Of a DNA stretch of 64,000 nt, positions 42,901-53,400 are shown one piece after another. This DNA is from Symsagittifera roscoffensis (taxonomy: Eukaryota; Xenacoelomorpha; Acoela; Convolutidae). Every line of letters begins with the position of its first letter. Within the stretch, counting starts at the first letter, position 1. Location: positions 51,837,858-51,901,857 of the forward strand of contig NC_087065.1 of assembly GCF_963678635.1 (NCBI RefSeq), in the 5' to 3' direction. Below the pieces are notes generated by a model, which had not been told where the DNA came from, searched no databases, and worked only from the letters and a program-made list of their open reading frames with translations. Made by a program: the position numbers and the translations under genes.

Positions 42901-42916
42901 AAGAAGAGAAATTTAA
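33978..42916 (+). CDS. MCAT: Mitochondrial malonyl-CoA:ACP transacylase homologue, active-site serine lost
   Basis: Seven exons are proposed: 33978-34078, 34983-35171, 35873-36033, 36870-37070, 38396-38642, 42057-42215 and 42664-42916. They total 1,311 nt and close exactly in frame to 436 residues. Exon 1 gives an Arg-rich, acid-free N-terminus typical of a mitochondrial targeting peptide. MCAT loads malonyl groups onto mitochondrial ACP for fatty-acid and lipoate synthesis. Homology is clear in LLGYNVLDICLNG, in the nucleophile-elbow region GIGVGEISALVAAGALGM, in IALHTPLMKAAS (with the catalytic-type His) and in LLKQLTSPVKWE. At the elbow, where family members have GxSxGE, this gene reads GIGVGE. 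Where they have a GQGSQ-type loop, it reads FGGDSLHMDS. A transferase mechanism is therefore unlikely, while reading frame and fold seem kept. The sixth intron uses a GC donor. Confidence 0.88.
36111..36754 (+). other. Unrecognised exon-like pair inside MCAT intron 3
   Basis: A segment after a tatag acceptor (about 36111) reads DQSGIILDITE up to a GTAGTA donor at about 36145. A second segment after gggcag (from about 36579) reads VKSSDTRAVVQLLF... and ends in a stop at 36754. The phases match, giving a coding-looking piece of about 70 residues that includes AEKCGPELAAVIERM. I do not recognise it and found no start exon. It could be a nested gene's last exons, an exonised relic or chance. Confidence 0.25.
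36270..36530. mobile_element. Diverged hAT-like MITE relic
   Basis: It shares order and wording with the MITE at 38687-38983: 'gcgcgcaccaaaaaaacgc', 'gggccaaaataggatcttaattatggtttgggaggtcttcgaa' and 'aaaatccgctcactcc...ttccta'. The terminal repeats are eroded. Confidence 0.5.
38687..38983. mobile_element. hAT-like MITE in MCAT intron 5
   Basis: About 297 bp with terminal inverted repeats: cagtagcggatttaggaa at the left and ttcctatatccgcgcctact at the right, with a G run just inside the left end. A CAGnnGCGGATnnAGG start is common among hAT-type non-autonomous elements. A clean 8-bp target duplication was not seen. It has no coding capacity. Confidence 0.65.
39964..40012 (-). repeat. Family E repeat, minus orientation
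   Basis: Reverse complement of gtcggaa-attctgtgctacttgcacagtaaccgg, which also occurs at about 46208, 49645 and 50002 on the plus strand. Confidence 0.7.
40390..40600 (-). repeat. Family D repeat, minus orientation
   Basis: The reverse complement carries 'gttccgaccattgaaa', 'ttccacgcaaaatcaagtacggtaccacaaataatcatcgga' and 'gcactgggaa' tracts that match plus-strand copies at about 45720, 48180, 48900 and 49120. Confidence 0.65.
40905..41250. repeat. Degenerate TCCA/ATCC microsatellite
   Basis: About 345 bp built from imperfect tetranucleotide steps (ccatccatcc, atccatccagcc). The open frame across it is a by-product of the repeat. Confidence 0.85.
42387..42572. repeat. Near-perfect hairpin (inverted repeat) in MCAT intron 6
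   Basis: Arms 42387-42474 and 42486-42572 (88 and 87 bases) are nearly perfect reverse complements around an 11-base loop, aaatgttcaca. The outer ends read ccgaccagattcgagc and gctcgaatctggtcgg. It has no coding capacity and could be a foldback MITE. Confidence 0.9.
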
Positions 42917-43182
42917 AATTTTGATCATTTTTTTTTGTTTTTACGAAGTCGTTCAATATGTAGCCAACTAATGCGTGTTTAGAAATAATTTTAAAAACTG
43001 ATTAGGAGTCACTTGGCATGGACGTTCGGTATCGAAATTGTGGGAATATTATACGCAAATGTTTTTACAAATACTGACCTGTTATAAGAGTAGAAGGTAA
43101 ATCCGCAGTTTTTGCAAATGTTACAATTGAGTAATCATTGCGAAAGAAATAAAATAATTTCAGAAATCGTTGCTAAATTTTT
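42917..43182. other. Downstream of MCAT, nothing else seen
   Basis: AT-rich sequence with an AATAAA-like signal at about 43150 (gaaataaaataat). No gene or known repeat. Confidence 0.4.
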
Positions 43183-45600
43183 GGCCGGTTTGTGGTAGTG
43201 AGTGGGAATTGATATTGAGCTTCAGGAGTTTTGACAGTATGGTCGGTTTGTGGTAGTGAGTGGCCGGTTTGTGGTAGTGAGTGGGAATTGATATTGAGCT
43301 TCAGGAGTTTTGACAGTATGGTTAGAAGTTAAGTGTAAATATCAAACAAGGGTGTTCTAATCGTGTGCTAGACATTTTTACCGTAAATAAATTTGCTCAC
43401 AGAATCGTCAAATGGAGCCAGTATATTTTAAACCCTCTGCATGTTGAGTGTACCGCTGCATTGTTAATGAATATCACGGTTACGGTTTTGGCTTTATGTG
43501 TGCTTTTCGCTTACGTGTAGAGTTGCAAACTAATGTTTATCGGATTCAAAATTGTTCGGTATGTTTTCGGCACATGTCGGTCAGCTTTAGTTCTGTCGGC
43601 TGATTCTTCTATTATTTTTTATTGGATAAAGTTTTGCTGGTTTTATAACGACTAAATGCCAACAAGAAAAATTCTAGCCTTTCCCATAAGCCCTCCGTAA
43701 TATATTTTTAAAAATAAGCATGAAAAGTGACATTTTTTTTCAATAAACTTGGTGTTTTTTCATTTAAATCAATCATCGTTTTTTTACATTGTTAATTAAG
43801 CACATTTGATTTGCATCTAAAGCCTGGAAATCTGGCATAAAGGTAATTTATTTGCTTGAGACGACATACGCTTGTAGTTCGAATCCGGCCGGGTCCTGTG
43901 TTTTCAAACTATAAGATTTCAGATTCTTCGGGCTATTGTCCGTCTGTCTATTTTTCGGCTTAGCTGCCGTTGCACGGATACTTTGTCAAGATTCAGTTAC
44001 CAATGGAAGTACTTGTTAGAAAATTCAGGAGGTACTGAAAATTAAATCGGGAGGTGCTGAAATGAGGTCTATTAACTTCTTCTCAGTCGTGAAGCGGATT
44101 GCAAAAAAATTTCAAACAATTTTTCTGTCTTGAAAATTTAGTCTGAATCTTTTTTATTGTCAGATTAACTTGATGACACTGAAATTGATAACGACGTGTT
44201 TAAATCCAATTAGGTTTGTAAGTTGCCTTGATAAAATCTAATGTTTGCAGTTTTACCTTATTCGATCGCGCTTGGCTAACAAAATCATCAGGTTTTTTTT
44301 AAAAAAAAGTAATGACTTTTTAAAGAGTCGATAAACCTAGTCAATAAATTATTCTGGAAATTTTAAGAGCTTCAAGGACATCTATTTTTTTGGCCGGTTT
44401 GGGGTAGTGAGTGGGAATTGATATTGAGCTTCAGGAGTTTTGACAGTATGGTCGGTTTGTGGTAGTGAGTGGCCGGTTTGTGGTAGTGAGTGGGAATTGA
44501 TATTGAGCTTCAGGAGTTTTGACACTATGGTTAGAAATTAAGTGTAAATATCAAACAAGGTTGTTCTAATCGTGTGCTAGACTTTTTTTACCGTAAATAA
44601 ATTTGCTCACAGAATCGTCAAATGGAGCCAGTATATTTTAAACCCTCTGCATGTTGAGTGTACCGCTGCATTGTTAATGAATAGCACGGTTACGGTTTTG
44701 GCTTTATGTGTGCTTTTCGCTTACGTGTAGAGTTGCAAACTAATGTTTATCGGATTCAAAATTGTTCGGTAGGTTTTCGGCACATGTCGGTCAGCTTTAG
44801 TTCTGTCGGCTGATTCTTCTATTATTTTTTATTGGATAAAGATTTGCTGGTTTTATAACGACTAAATGCCAACGAGAAAAATTCTAGCCTTTCCCATTAG
44901 CCCTCCGTAATATATTTTTAAAAATAAGCATGAAAAATGACATTTTTTTTTCAATAAACTTGGTGTTTTTCATTTAAATCAATCATCGTTTTTTTTACAT
45001 TGTTAATTAAGCACATTTGATTTGCATCTAAAGCCTGGAAATCTGGCATAAAGGTAATTTATTTGCTTGAGACGACATACGCTTGTAGTTCGAATCCGGC
45101 CGGGTCCTGTGTTTTCAAACTATAAGATTTCAGATTCTTCGGGCTATTGTCCGTCTGTCTATTTTTCGGCTTAGCTGGCGTTGCACGGATACTTTGTCAA
45201 GATTCAGTTACCAATGGAAGTACTTGTTAGAAAATTTAGGAGGTACGGAAAATTAAATCGGGAGGTGCTGAAATGAGGTCTATTAACTTCTTCTCAGTCG
45301 TGAAGCGGATTGCAAAAAAATTTCAATCAATTTTTCTGTCTTGAAAATTTAGTCTGAATCTTTTCTATTGTCAGATTAACTTGATGACACTGAAATTGAT
45401 AACGACGTGTTTAAATCCAATTAGGTTTGTAAGTTGCCTTGATAAAATCTAATGTTTGCAGATTTACCTTATTCGATTGCGCTTGGCTAACAAAATCATT
45501 AGGTTTTTTTAAAAAAAAGTAATGACTTTTTAAAAAGTCGATGAACGTAGTCAATAAATTATTCTGGAAATTTTAAGAGCTTCAAGGACATCTATTTTTT
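43183..45600. repeat. Two direct copies of a 1.2-kb repeat with a tRNA-like head
   Basis: Copies 43183-44391 and 44392-45600 abut head to tail and differ at only a few bases. Each begins with two nested copies of ggccggtttgtggtagtgag...tttgacagtatggt (about 66 bp) and then a family A-like tail (tcgtgtgctagac...ccgtaaataaatttgctcacag). Further in, a tRNA-like head shows box A tggcataaagg and box B gttcgaatcc about 33 bases apart (43833-43843 and 43877-43886 in copy 1). No ORF is present. It may be a composite non-autonomous element in tandem. Confidence 0.85.
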
Positions 45601-48461
45601 TCTTTGAAATTTCAAATCTATTTAAAAAAGTCAGTCATTTTTTTGTGCTTGCTTGCGTTCATTGACTCTTTTCCAACTGACTGCTCATTTTAAGGTCTTA
45701 AACCAAAGAGGTTATTGTTCCGACCATTGAAAAGGGGCAGCAACTTTGTTTTCGGGTGTGTTCTTTTTTTTCTGTTTTTGTTTTCTACGCAAAATCAGGT
45801 ACTACAAATAATGATCGGAAAGTGTGGAGTGCTATCATATTAAAATACTTTCATTCTTGATTCAAACGACATTTAAAATGTGAAAAATTTTTTCTGTGTC
45901 GAGAAAGAATTGTTTTTGGTCCAATTTTGAGCAGCGAAGACGATAAGCGAGCAGGCCTAAATTAGCTGATTTATGCTTAATTTGAGCCATTAGAATTTAG
46001 TGTTACTCGAGTAAAGTTAGGTTGTGGAGTTTGCTAATTTGGGAATAAAAAAACTTCATTTTTTTTTCAAACGATTTATGCAAGAAAATTAAGTATCTTG
46101 AACATGATTTTTTTTTCTTCAATAACTGCTTTCCATTGTGTCTATTTTGTTATGACTGTCGAATATGCCTACGTTTTTAGATAAAACCTGTTAGTACGTT
46201 TTAGTCTATGGTCGGAACACTGTGTGTTACTTGCACAGTAACCGGCTATCTATGTTTAAGATTTAGTTCAGTCTGTTCGACGTTTTCCAAATCAGTACCG
46301 ACTACACAAAATCGTCCCTTGGTATCGTCGCAAAATCGCTCATAAAAACTATCTGAAAACAAGATTTTGGCTCATTTTCTAAATTTTTTATAGGAGTACG
46401 TTTCTATAATGCATCGACAGTTCAAAGTAGACAAATTTTTTTAAAAAAATTACGAAATAAACAAAAAATCTTCTCTCATAAATGAAGTTACCATTGAATA
46501 CTGCAAAAGCATTTATTTGTTAAACGTGATCTCGTATTGTAGAAAGTAACAGAGGCACAGAGTGGTTAACGCATTTCTAGTAAGGGGCCGATTGGGGTAT
46601 CAATTCAAATCTCTTCCAAGTGTAATTTGAATTTAGTTAAGATATTTCAAGAAAAATTGGTTGGTTTTTTGTTAGTTTTTTCGTGTTTGGGTGTTTTGTA
46701 TTTGGACTCATATTTTATTTTACTGAGGGAGTGCGGCGATTGTACGCTTAAATTTTTTTATCCTTGCGATAAGCAAGGGTATTGCAATCGGGTATGAGAC
46801 TTTTTTTCCCGTGAAGAACTTGTTCACAGGATCTCCAATTTTAAGATATCTTTTTAACACGTTGCACGTTTCACAGCTGATCTACAGCTACCGAAAGGAT
46901 ACTGAGTCTACATCTGAAAAAATATTTACATATAATTTGCTCTGTTTTTGTCGGCTCTAATGATTTCGACCCAATTTAGTCAGGGTATTTGCCAGGTATT
47001 TAATTCTGTTACTCTTTTGGTGGTTTTTTGGTGAATTATTTTTCTCTTCCTTGTCCAGTGTTTAAATGTAGTTTTTATAGGCGCCAAAGTTTTATATTAG
47101 AAAAGAATTTTTTGAAAGTTTTTTTGCGTCAATTGTTGCGCTTGCGATAAGCAAGCGTTATCAAACTGGAATGTAGACTTTTTCCAGCTAACAACTAGTT
47201 TAATAAAATCACTTCTTTGCACTTCTCTTCTTATTTTCTCTTTTTATGTTTTTAGCTTGCTTCCTCCATAGCCTGGAGGTGAAACAGTTGCATCCGTACC
47301 CGAGGAACCGGGGTTCGAGTCATGGACGGATCTTGTTTTTCTTTTCAGTACCAAAGAAATTGAACAAAAAAAGTTCCGAGAAAAATGATTTGTTGGTTTT
47401 TCGTTTGTGCGCTCAGGTTTTGTCGGCGAAATTGCCTCAACGTATTTTGTTTATGCTGTAGACAGTTTTTCCTGTAGCTGCAAGTGCAATTGCTGTTCAT
47501 TCTAATTTCAAGGGGGACTTGAAAGATTATTAAAAAATTTCATTAAATCTTTTTTTTCGGTTCAGTTGGTGTTTGCTCAAAGATGGTCGGCTTAGTTGCC
47601 ACACCACTATTTTTTTTTGCTGTAAGCAGCTTTGATTGTAGTTGCAAGTGCAAGTGCTGTTCATTCTAGTTTCATGGGGGACTTGAAAGATTTTTAAAAA
47701 ATAAAAAAAAAATTTTTTTTCGGTTCTGGTGGTTTTAGCACAAAGATTGTTGGCTTAGTTGCCACACCACTGATTTTTTCTTGTGCTGTACACACCTTTC
47801 CTTGTAGTTGCAATTGCAATTGTTGTTCATTGTTTTTAAGGTTGGACTTTAAACGTTTTTTTATAAAATCATATTTTTTTCGGCTCAATTTGTGTCTGCT
47901 CAAAGGTTGTCCGCTTTGTTTCTTTTCGTAAATTTTGTTCCGTTGCTGATTTAAAATTAAATTATCTGGCATCTTTGCCTGGAATGAACTTCTATCGAGA
48001 CATATGAAAGTGTATTTGGCCTAATTTGTTTTCAAAAATTTTCATTTTCGGCTTTTTTTTGTTTTATGCTCCACTTCGCCTGTTTGAAATTTTTTTGTGG
48101 CAATTGTTTCAATTTTTTTGCAGCAATTGTTTGGAACTTTAGCATTTATTTTTCTTGAAATTTCATTTTTTGTTTTTCCGATAATTGAAAATGGGCATGA
48201 ACTTTGTATTCGGCTGTGTTTTAGTTTTTTTTTCTTTTTGTTTTCCACGCAAAAGCAGCTAACGCAAATAATCGTCGGACAAGGTTGAGTGATATATCAG
48301 CTTAAAGCCTTTTCAGTCGTGATTCGAACAACCTTAAATTTTTTCCAAAAACTTTTCTCAGTTTCGAGAAAAACCGATTTCAAATTTTTGATTTTTGGTC
48401 TAATTTCGAACTAATATGACGTGAACGTGTAGGCTAACAAGCTGAATTATGCCAAATTTAG
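45601..48461. repeat. Dense cluster of dispersed repeats
   Basis: Contents in order: family D at about 45720-45960; family E at 46206-46256; a tRNA-like head at about 46550-46615 (gaggcacagagtggttaacgc, then tatcaattcaaatctc); family A at 46762-46830 and 47140-47210; a tRNA-like head at about 47258-47335 (tagcctggaggtgaaacag, then ggggttcgagtc); three family C stretches at about 47500-47990; and family D again at about 48180-48420. No gene is supported. Confidence 0.6.
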
Positions 48462-48772
48462 AACCTTCCACTCTCATAATCATTGTCTCTTTGGTGTCCT
48501 TCTGGGTCGGCAGGGCATCCGTACCCGCACGGGCAGCCCTCGGAATCAGCACTGTCCTCACTCTTCTTACTCTGATCTCATCCACCAATGCAAACATGCC
48601 TAAAATATCCTACATGAAGGCCATTGATGACTACTTTGCCGGCTGTTCTCTCTTCGTGTTTGCCAGTTTGATTGAGTTCGCAGCTGTGTGTTACCTGGAC
48701 AAATCCAGGGTCCGCAGGCCGACTCCCAGTAATCCAGTGACGGGAGCTGACACTGCAAAAAGCAGCACTTAA
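48462..48772 (+). CDS. Isolated exon of an anion-selective Cys-loop receptor (M1 end to M3)
   Basis: After a candidate acceptor (aaatttag at 48454-48461), the frame reads [16 protein letters not shown] (end of M1). It continues with the M2 pore segment [20 protein letters not shown] and then [14 protein letters not shown] and [18 protein letters not shown] (M3). The PAR triplet at the start of M2 is the mark of chloride-permeable channels such as GABA, glycine, glutamate and histamine-gated types. The frame then runs 24 residues to a stop at 48770-48772, so the exon either ends in a donor (candidates GTAATC and GTGACG soon after) or is terminal without M4. No extracellular-domain or M4 exon was found. 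It may be one exon of a gene with huge introns, or a stranded gene fragment. Subtype cannot be set. Confidence 0.8.
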
Positions 48773-50428
48773 TCTAGGGTACGAGATGAAGAAAGTACTA
48801 AAAATTTCAAAGTTTTGAACACGAAATTCTAACAAGAGCATACAATTTAGGTCATTCGATCATCATATTATTCATCAAACTATGAAACTCTTCGTTAATT
48901 GTTTTTTTTTGTTCCGACCATTGAATTTATTTTCTTTTTGTTTTCCACGCAAATCAGGTACCACAAATAATCATTGGACTGGGTTGATTGATATATCATA
49001 TTATAGCCCTGTCAGTCATGAGTCGAACCACATTTTAAAATATCCAAAAGATTTTCCCAGTGTTGAGAAAAATCGGTTTGAATTTTTTGATTTGTCTTAA
49101 TTCGAGCTAATAAAGCAAGGTCTTTTTTTGTTTTCCTCGCAAAATAAGTTACCACAAATAATCATCGGACAAGGTTGAGTGACATAACATTTTAAAGCCC
49201 TTTCAGTCGTGATTCGAACGACATCAAAAACTTTCAAAAAAGTTTTCCGGTGTCGAGAAAAATCGGTTTAAAGTTTTTGATTTTTGGTCTAATTTCGAGC
49301 GAGTGAGCAGGCTTACATTAGCTTATTTATGTTTAATTTAAGCCTTGAAAGGTAAGTCTTACTCTAATGCATGTAGTTTTTGGAGTTTTTAGCTTCATCT
49401 TAGGAATCAATAACTTCAAAATTGGGGGAAAAATGTTGAAAACTTATTTAAAAAAAAACGTTCTTTTAAAATTTTTTTTCTGGTTACTAGTCTTCAAAAA
49501 GTGTTCTCCAAAATGCTTATTTTAATTGACTGACGATAATGCCTGAGCTCTACTTTTTCGCTCAGGTTACTTAATCACACCAAGCCGAAAAAAAACGACA
49601 CTAATTGGAAAAATAATTTTGTTGTAATTTTTTGAAGACGTGTCGGAACATTCTGTGCTACTTGCACAGTAACCGGTTGTCCTTGTTTTCATTTTGATTT
49701 TGTTGTATAGCAAATAGCGGATAGGGCTTTTTCATCCACAATTGTGCCTGTAGGATATATAGGTTGTCTGGTCGCAAGAGTTGAAGCAAAGTTTTTTTGG
49801 ACCGAGGAATTTTTTGGACCTCGTTTTTTTAGCAAATTTTTTTTTATCGTTTTCATCCATTGGTTATGAGAAAGAATTGATCGAAGTTTATGTAGTCCGA
49901 ATCCTTCTTTTGTTTTAGGTAATTGTTTTTTTATAATATTCGCAAATAAAATTTTCTTGATTTTTTTGTTTACGATTTCTTCAACAGAATTCCAACAGAA
50001 GTCGGAACCTTCTGTGCTACCTTAACAGCAACCGGCAATCCTTGTTTCAAATTTATTTGATTGTTTTTGATGGATATTTGCCTTATAAGTTTTGTGGTGC
50101 AACTGGGTTTATTTGCTTCTTCGGCAGCAACCGGGTTCTTAAATTCGGTTTTGTATACAGTCTGAAATAATGGTGGTTCTAAATTGGTACACATGTCGAA
50201 ATGACCTCTACAGAATTAATCTTAGTTACCATCTTAGTGTAACCAGTCTTACTGAAGCTTGTTTGCGATTACAATGTGTTGTACATAATATTAAAACAGT
50301 TTCAGATCCATTGCATGATTTTGATACGTCTTCGGACGCATCAGTTTTTGATGGTTGTTTTTATTTTGGCGGCTAAATTCGCATTTTGACAATAACTGCA
50401 CAACTTTTGCACAGAGAGAAGCAAAAAG
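48773..50428. repeat. Repeat cluster before SUZ12
   Basis: Family D copies lie at about 48900-49110 and 49120-49330. Family E copies lie at 49640-49692 and 49998-50045. The remainder is AT-rich. The SUZ12 start codon follows at 50429. Confidence 0.55.
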
Positions 50429-53400
50429 ATGTCGACTCAGACGAAGGAAGATTCTGTAACTGTCAAGAGGAAAAAGCCGATGATGAACGGGTGTCTAAAA
50501 TATGTCTTCTCGGAACCGAACGCAGAAAAACCGGCTAAAATACTAAAAGTAGACGTTGATTACAATTCGAGTGAAGAATTTTTATTTCCACAATTTGACT
50601 CGAAATCCACTAGAGAAGAAGAAAATTTGAACAGGTTGTTGACTCCTGCGGAGCAACATTGTGTGAACTCAAACTTATATCACATTTCGAAATTAAGAAG
50701 TGAAATTAATCCAATTTTGTTACAGAGGAATTTGCTTTACAGAAAACAAGCTAAAGAATCTAAATCTTTGAAAGGCATGGATAGTCGAAAATCCTTAGAA
50801 GCAATTTGCAATGAGCTGACATCACTGAACAAAGAAATAGAAAACTCTGTACATCAAGTTGTGTTCCGAATATCATATCATGGTTTAGACTTCAAGCAAA
50901 GTAAAGATAAGCTTATGACTTCGCATAGAAACGGTTACGGGTCCGCGATTCGTAACTTAGAAGAGCACCTACAAAGCGGACAACTAGAACTTGAACTAGT
51001 TAAAAGGCGGTTCAAAACAGTTACAACTGTTGGCTCGCTGAAGTTTTCCTTAAATGGAAGTAGTTTGTCAACAAATGGATATGCAAGGCGTCTTACAATA
51101 CCTGCCAAAATATCGATTCCCCTTGAAAAGCTTGGAAATAATCATTCTGAGATGCCAGGTGTTTTTTCTACTGAAGATGCATTGAAAATCACTCTAATAC
51201 TTTTTTCGACAGCTTCAAGTGAAAGTGGAAAGTCGAGTCAAAGAAACGGTAAACTATCTGGAGGTTATAATAATTCTAAATTTATATGGGAGCTACCGCT
51301 TGGTAGTTTGGTAGACTTAGAGAAAAGCAACGATATGGACCTGGAGCTTCACTTAAACAGCGCTTCGTTTTATTCTTCCGCGAACTCTAAAGGTTTTTGT
51401 TCGCCTTCGAAGAAGAATCCAAAGCTTAGTTTTGACGACCAAGAATTGCCATTTGCTGCTTTAAAACTCAACTCAGTAACCGAGTTCGTGCCTTCAAGCT
51501 CAAACCCAGGGCCCTGGATAAAATCTTTAGTCGAATCACCTGTCAAAAATCCAGCCCAACGGAATTCGTCGAAACGGAGAAAATCAACGTCTAGGTCTCC
51601 CAGTAGATCGAGAAATACAGGATGTATAGAGAATTCAACAGAAACACAGTCCTCACGAGCTTCACCCGTACGGAGAACGTCTCCAAGACTAGCTGGGCAT
51701 TCTCCTGGATCGAGGATTGTAGAAAAACCAACATTGTCTTCTAATTGTCAACAATCTCCGAAAACTACTAGAAGCAGTGAGTCAATTGTATCCAGTAGTT
51801 TCTCGTCTGAAGTTGAATCGGATAGCCAGAAAGCGTCGGCAAAAATATCAAAAAACAAACAATCGCCGGCAAGTGTTTCCAAGAGAATGCCACCTAGGAG
51901 ATTTAGTCCTAGATCTCGTGCTGGTTCAACTGGTTCAATTGATAGCTCGTCTTTTATTAAACCGATAGTTCGACCTTGGGAAGCAAATAGCCGCATGCTT
52001 TCTACAAAAACGTCTCTGGTTAAAAATGGAAAGCGTTCTCCTGATCAATGTCAATGGAGTTTGCCTCAAAACGACCCCCATAGTTCTCCAGCTTCTCGAC
52101 ATTCAGCGATTAGATCTGATGCAGCGCTCATTGATTCGGATGTTTTTATGGAAAGAAAGAGTCCTAAATCTGACAAGCATAGATCGAAAAATTCTGCTGG
52201 CAGGCCACAGGCGAGCTTAAAACATCAATCTGAATTTGGGAAAGAACGAGACAAGTTATCACCTGCTGGACAACCACAGGCTTCCATGGTTCTGAATAAT
52301 AGAGTTCTTTCTCCAGAGTCGAGAAAATCACCTGGCAAGAAGTCACCAAGAATTAGAACGAAAAGTTTACACGAAATTGCGGGTAGCACAGAAACCGATG
52401 TTTGGAATGGAAGCACAAATACAACGCCTCCACATTTTGTTTCGGATTCTGCTGTCAGAAACTTTGGCGGCACATCTACTCCTGATCAAAGTATTTCGCC
52501 CTCGAAATCAAAAAGTATTGAACAAACTGAAGTCAAAATGGAATGTGACTCAAGTATTGAGAGATGTACCGAGGAGTGTTTGGTGAAATACGTATTTGTA
52601 ATAGGTTGCAAAACTTTCTACTTAGACTCGGGCGTAATCTCGTGTATTTGGTGCAAAAAAGAGCAATATTCCATTGACAACCTTTTGTTACACTATTCCA
52701 CTTTCCATCAATCGTACATATTCGAAAAATCAGGTAGTTCAACAACTAGTGCACTTATTTTGGTAAATTTGGCGGATTGTCGACCTAATCAAAAGGTCGA
52801 GGGGAAGAATTTCGTCTTCATCAAAAGGAAAAATAAAGGCTCCGAAACAGTAGACGCGGAAACGGCGCTAAGGTTGTCTTGTGCAGTGTTTGAGAGAAAT
52901 GGAAATATGCTGACAACTAATGTGGATTTCGCCAATAGTAAAACAGGTCGGTTATTTTGAAATAGTTTGAATCACGCTTCTGGCATCGTTAATTTGAACC
53001 TCTAATCGCAAAAAACTAATTCGCTGGAATCGCTAATCGCAAAAAAAAACCGAATTCGGATTCAGCTAAAGTATTATTAAGTGGTAGATTTTGTAAGCTT
53101 GACCTACTTTATTACCCAAATTTATGAATTGCTATTTTTGCTGAGTAAATGACATCTGAAGCGCTTTCTCTGAAAAAAAATAAATTGCAGAGGAATTGGT
53201 CTACTCGTATCTAACATGTTGTCGTTAAGTTCATAAACGAAGGAAAATAAGTTCCTTCAAGTCAAAGTAATCTGATAACAAAAACAATTTCCAGACATAG
53301 TTATCGACTTGCAAAGGGTAGATAACGAGATCAGTTGATCTTCTCTAAGTCTATCTTTTGCAACATGAGATTTGAACAGCAATAATTAAACTAATTACGA

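Noticed and set aside
43833-43886. Genuine tRNA gene
   Set aside because: Boxes A and B are present, but a cloverleaf with a proper anticodon stem and acceptor stem cannot be formed; fits a SINE head instead.
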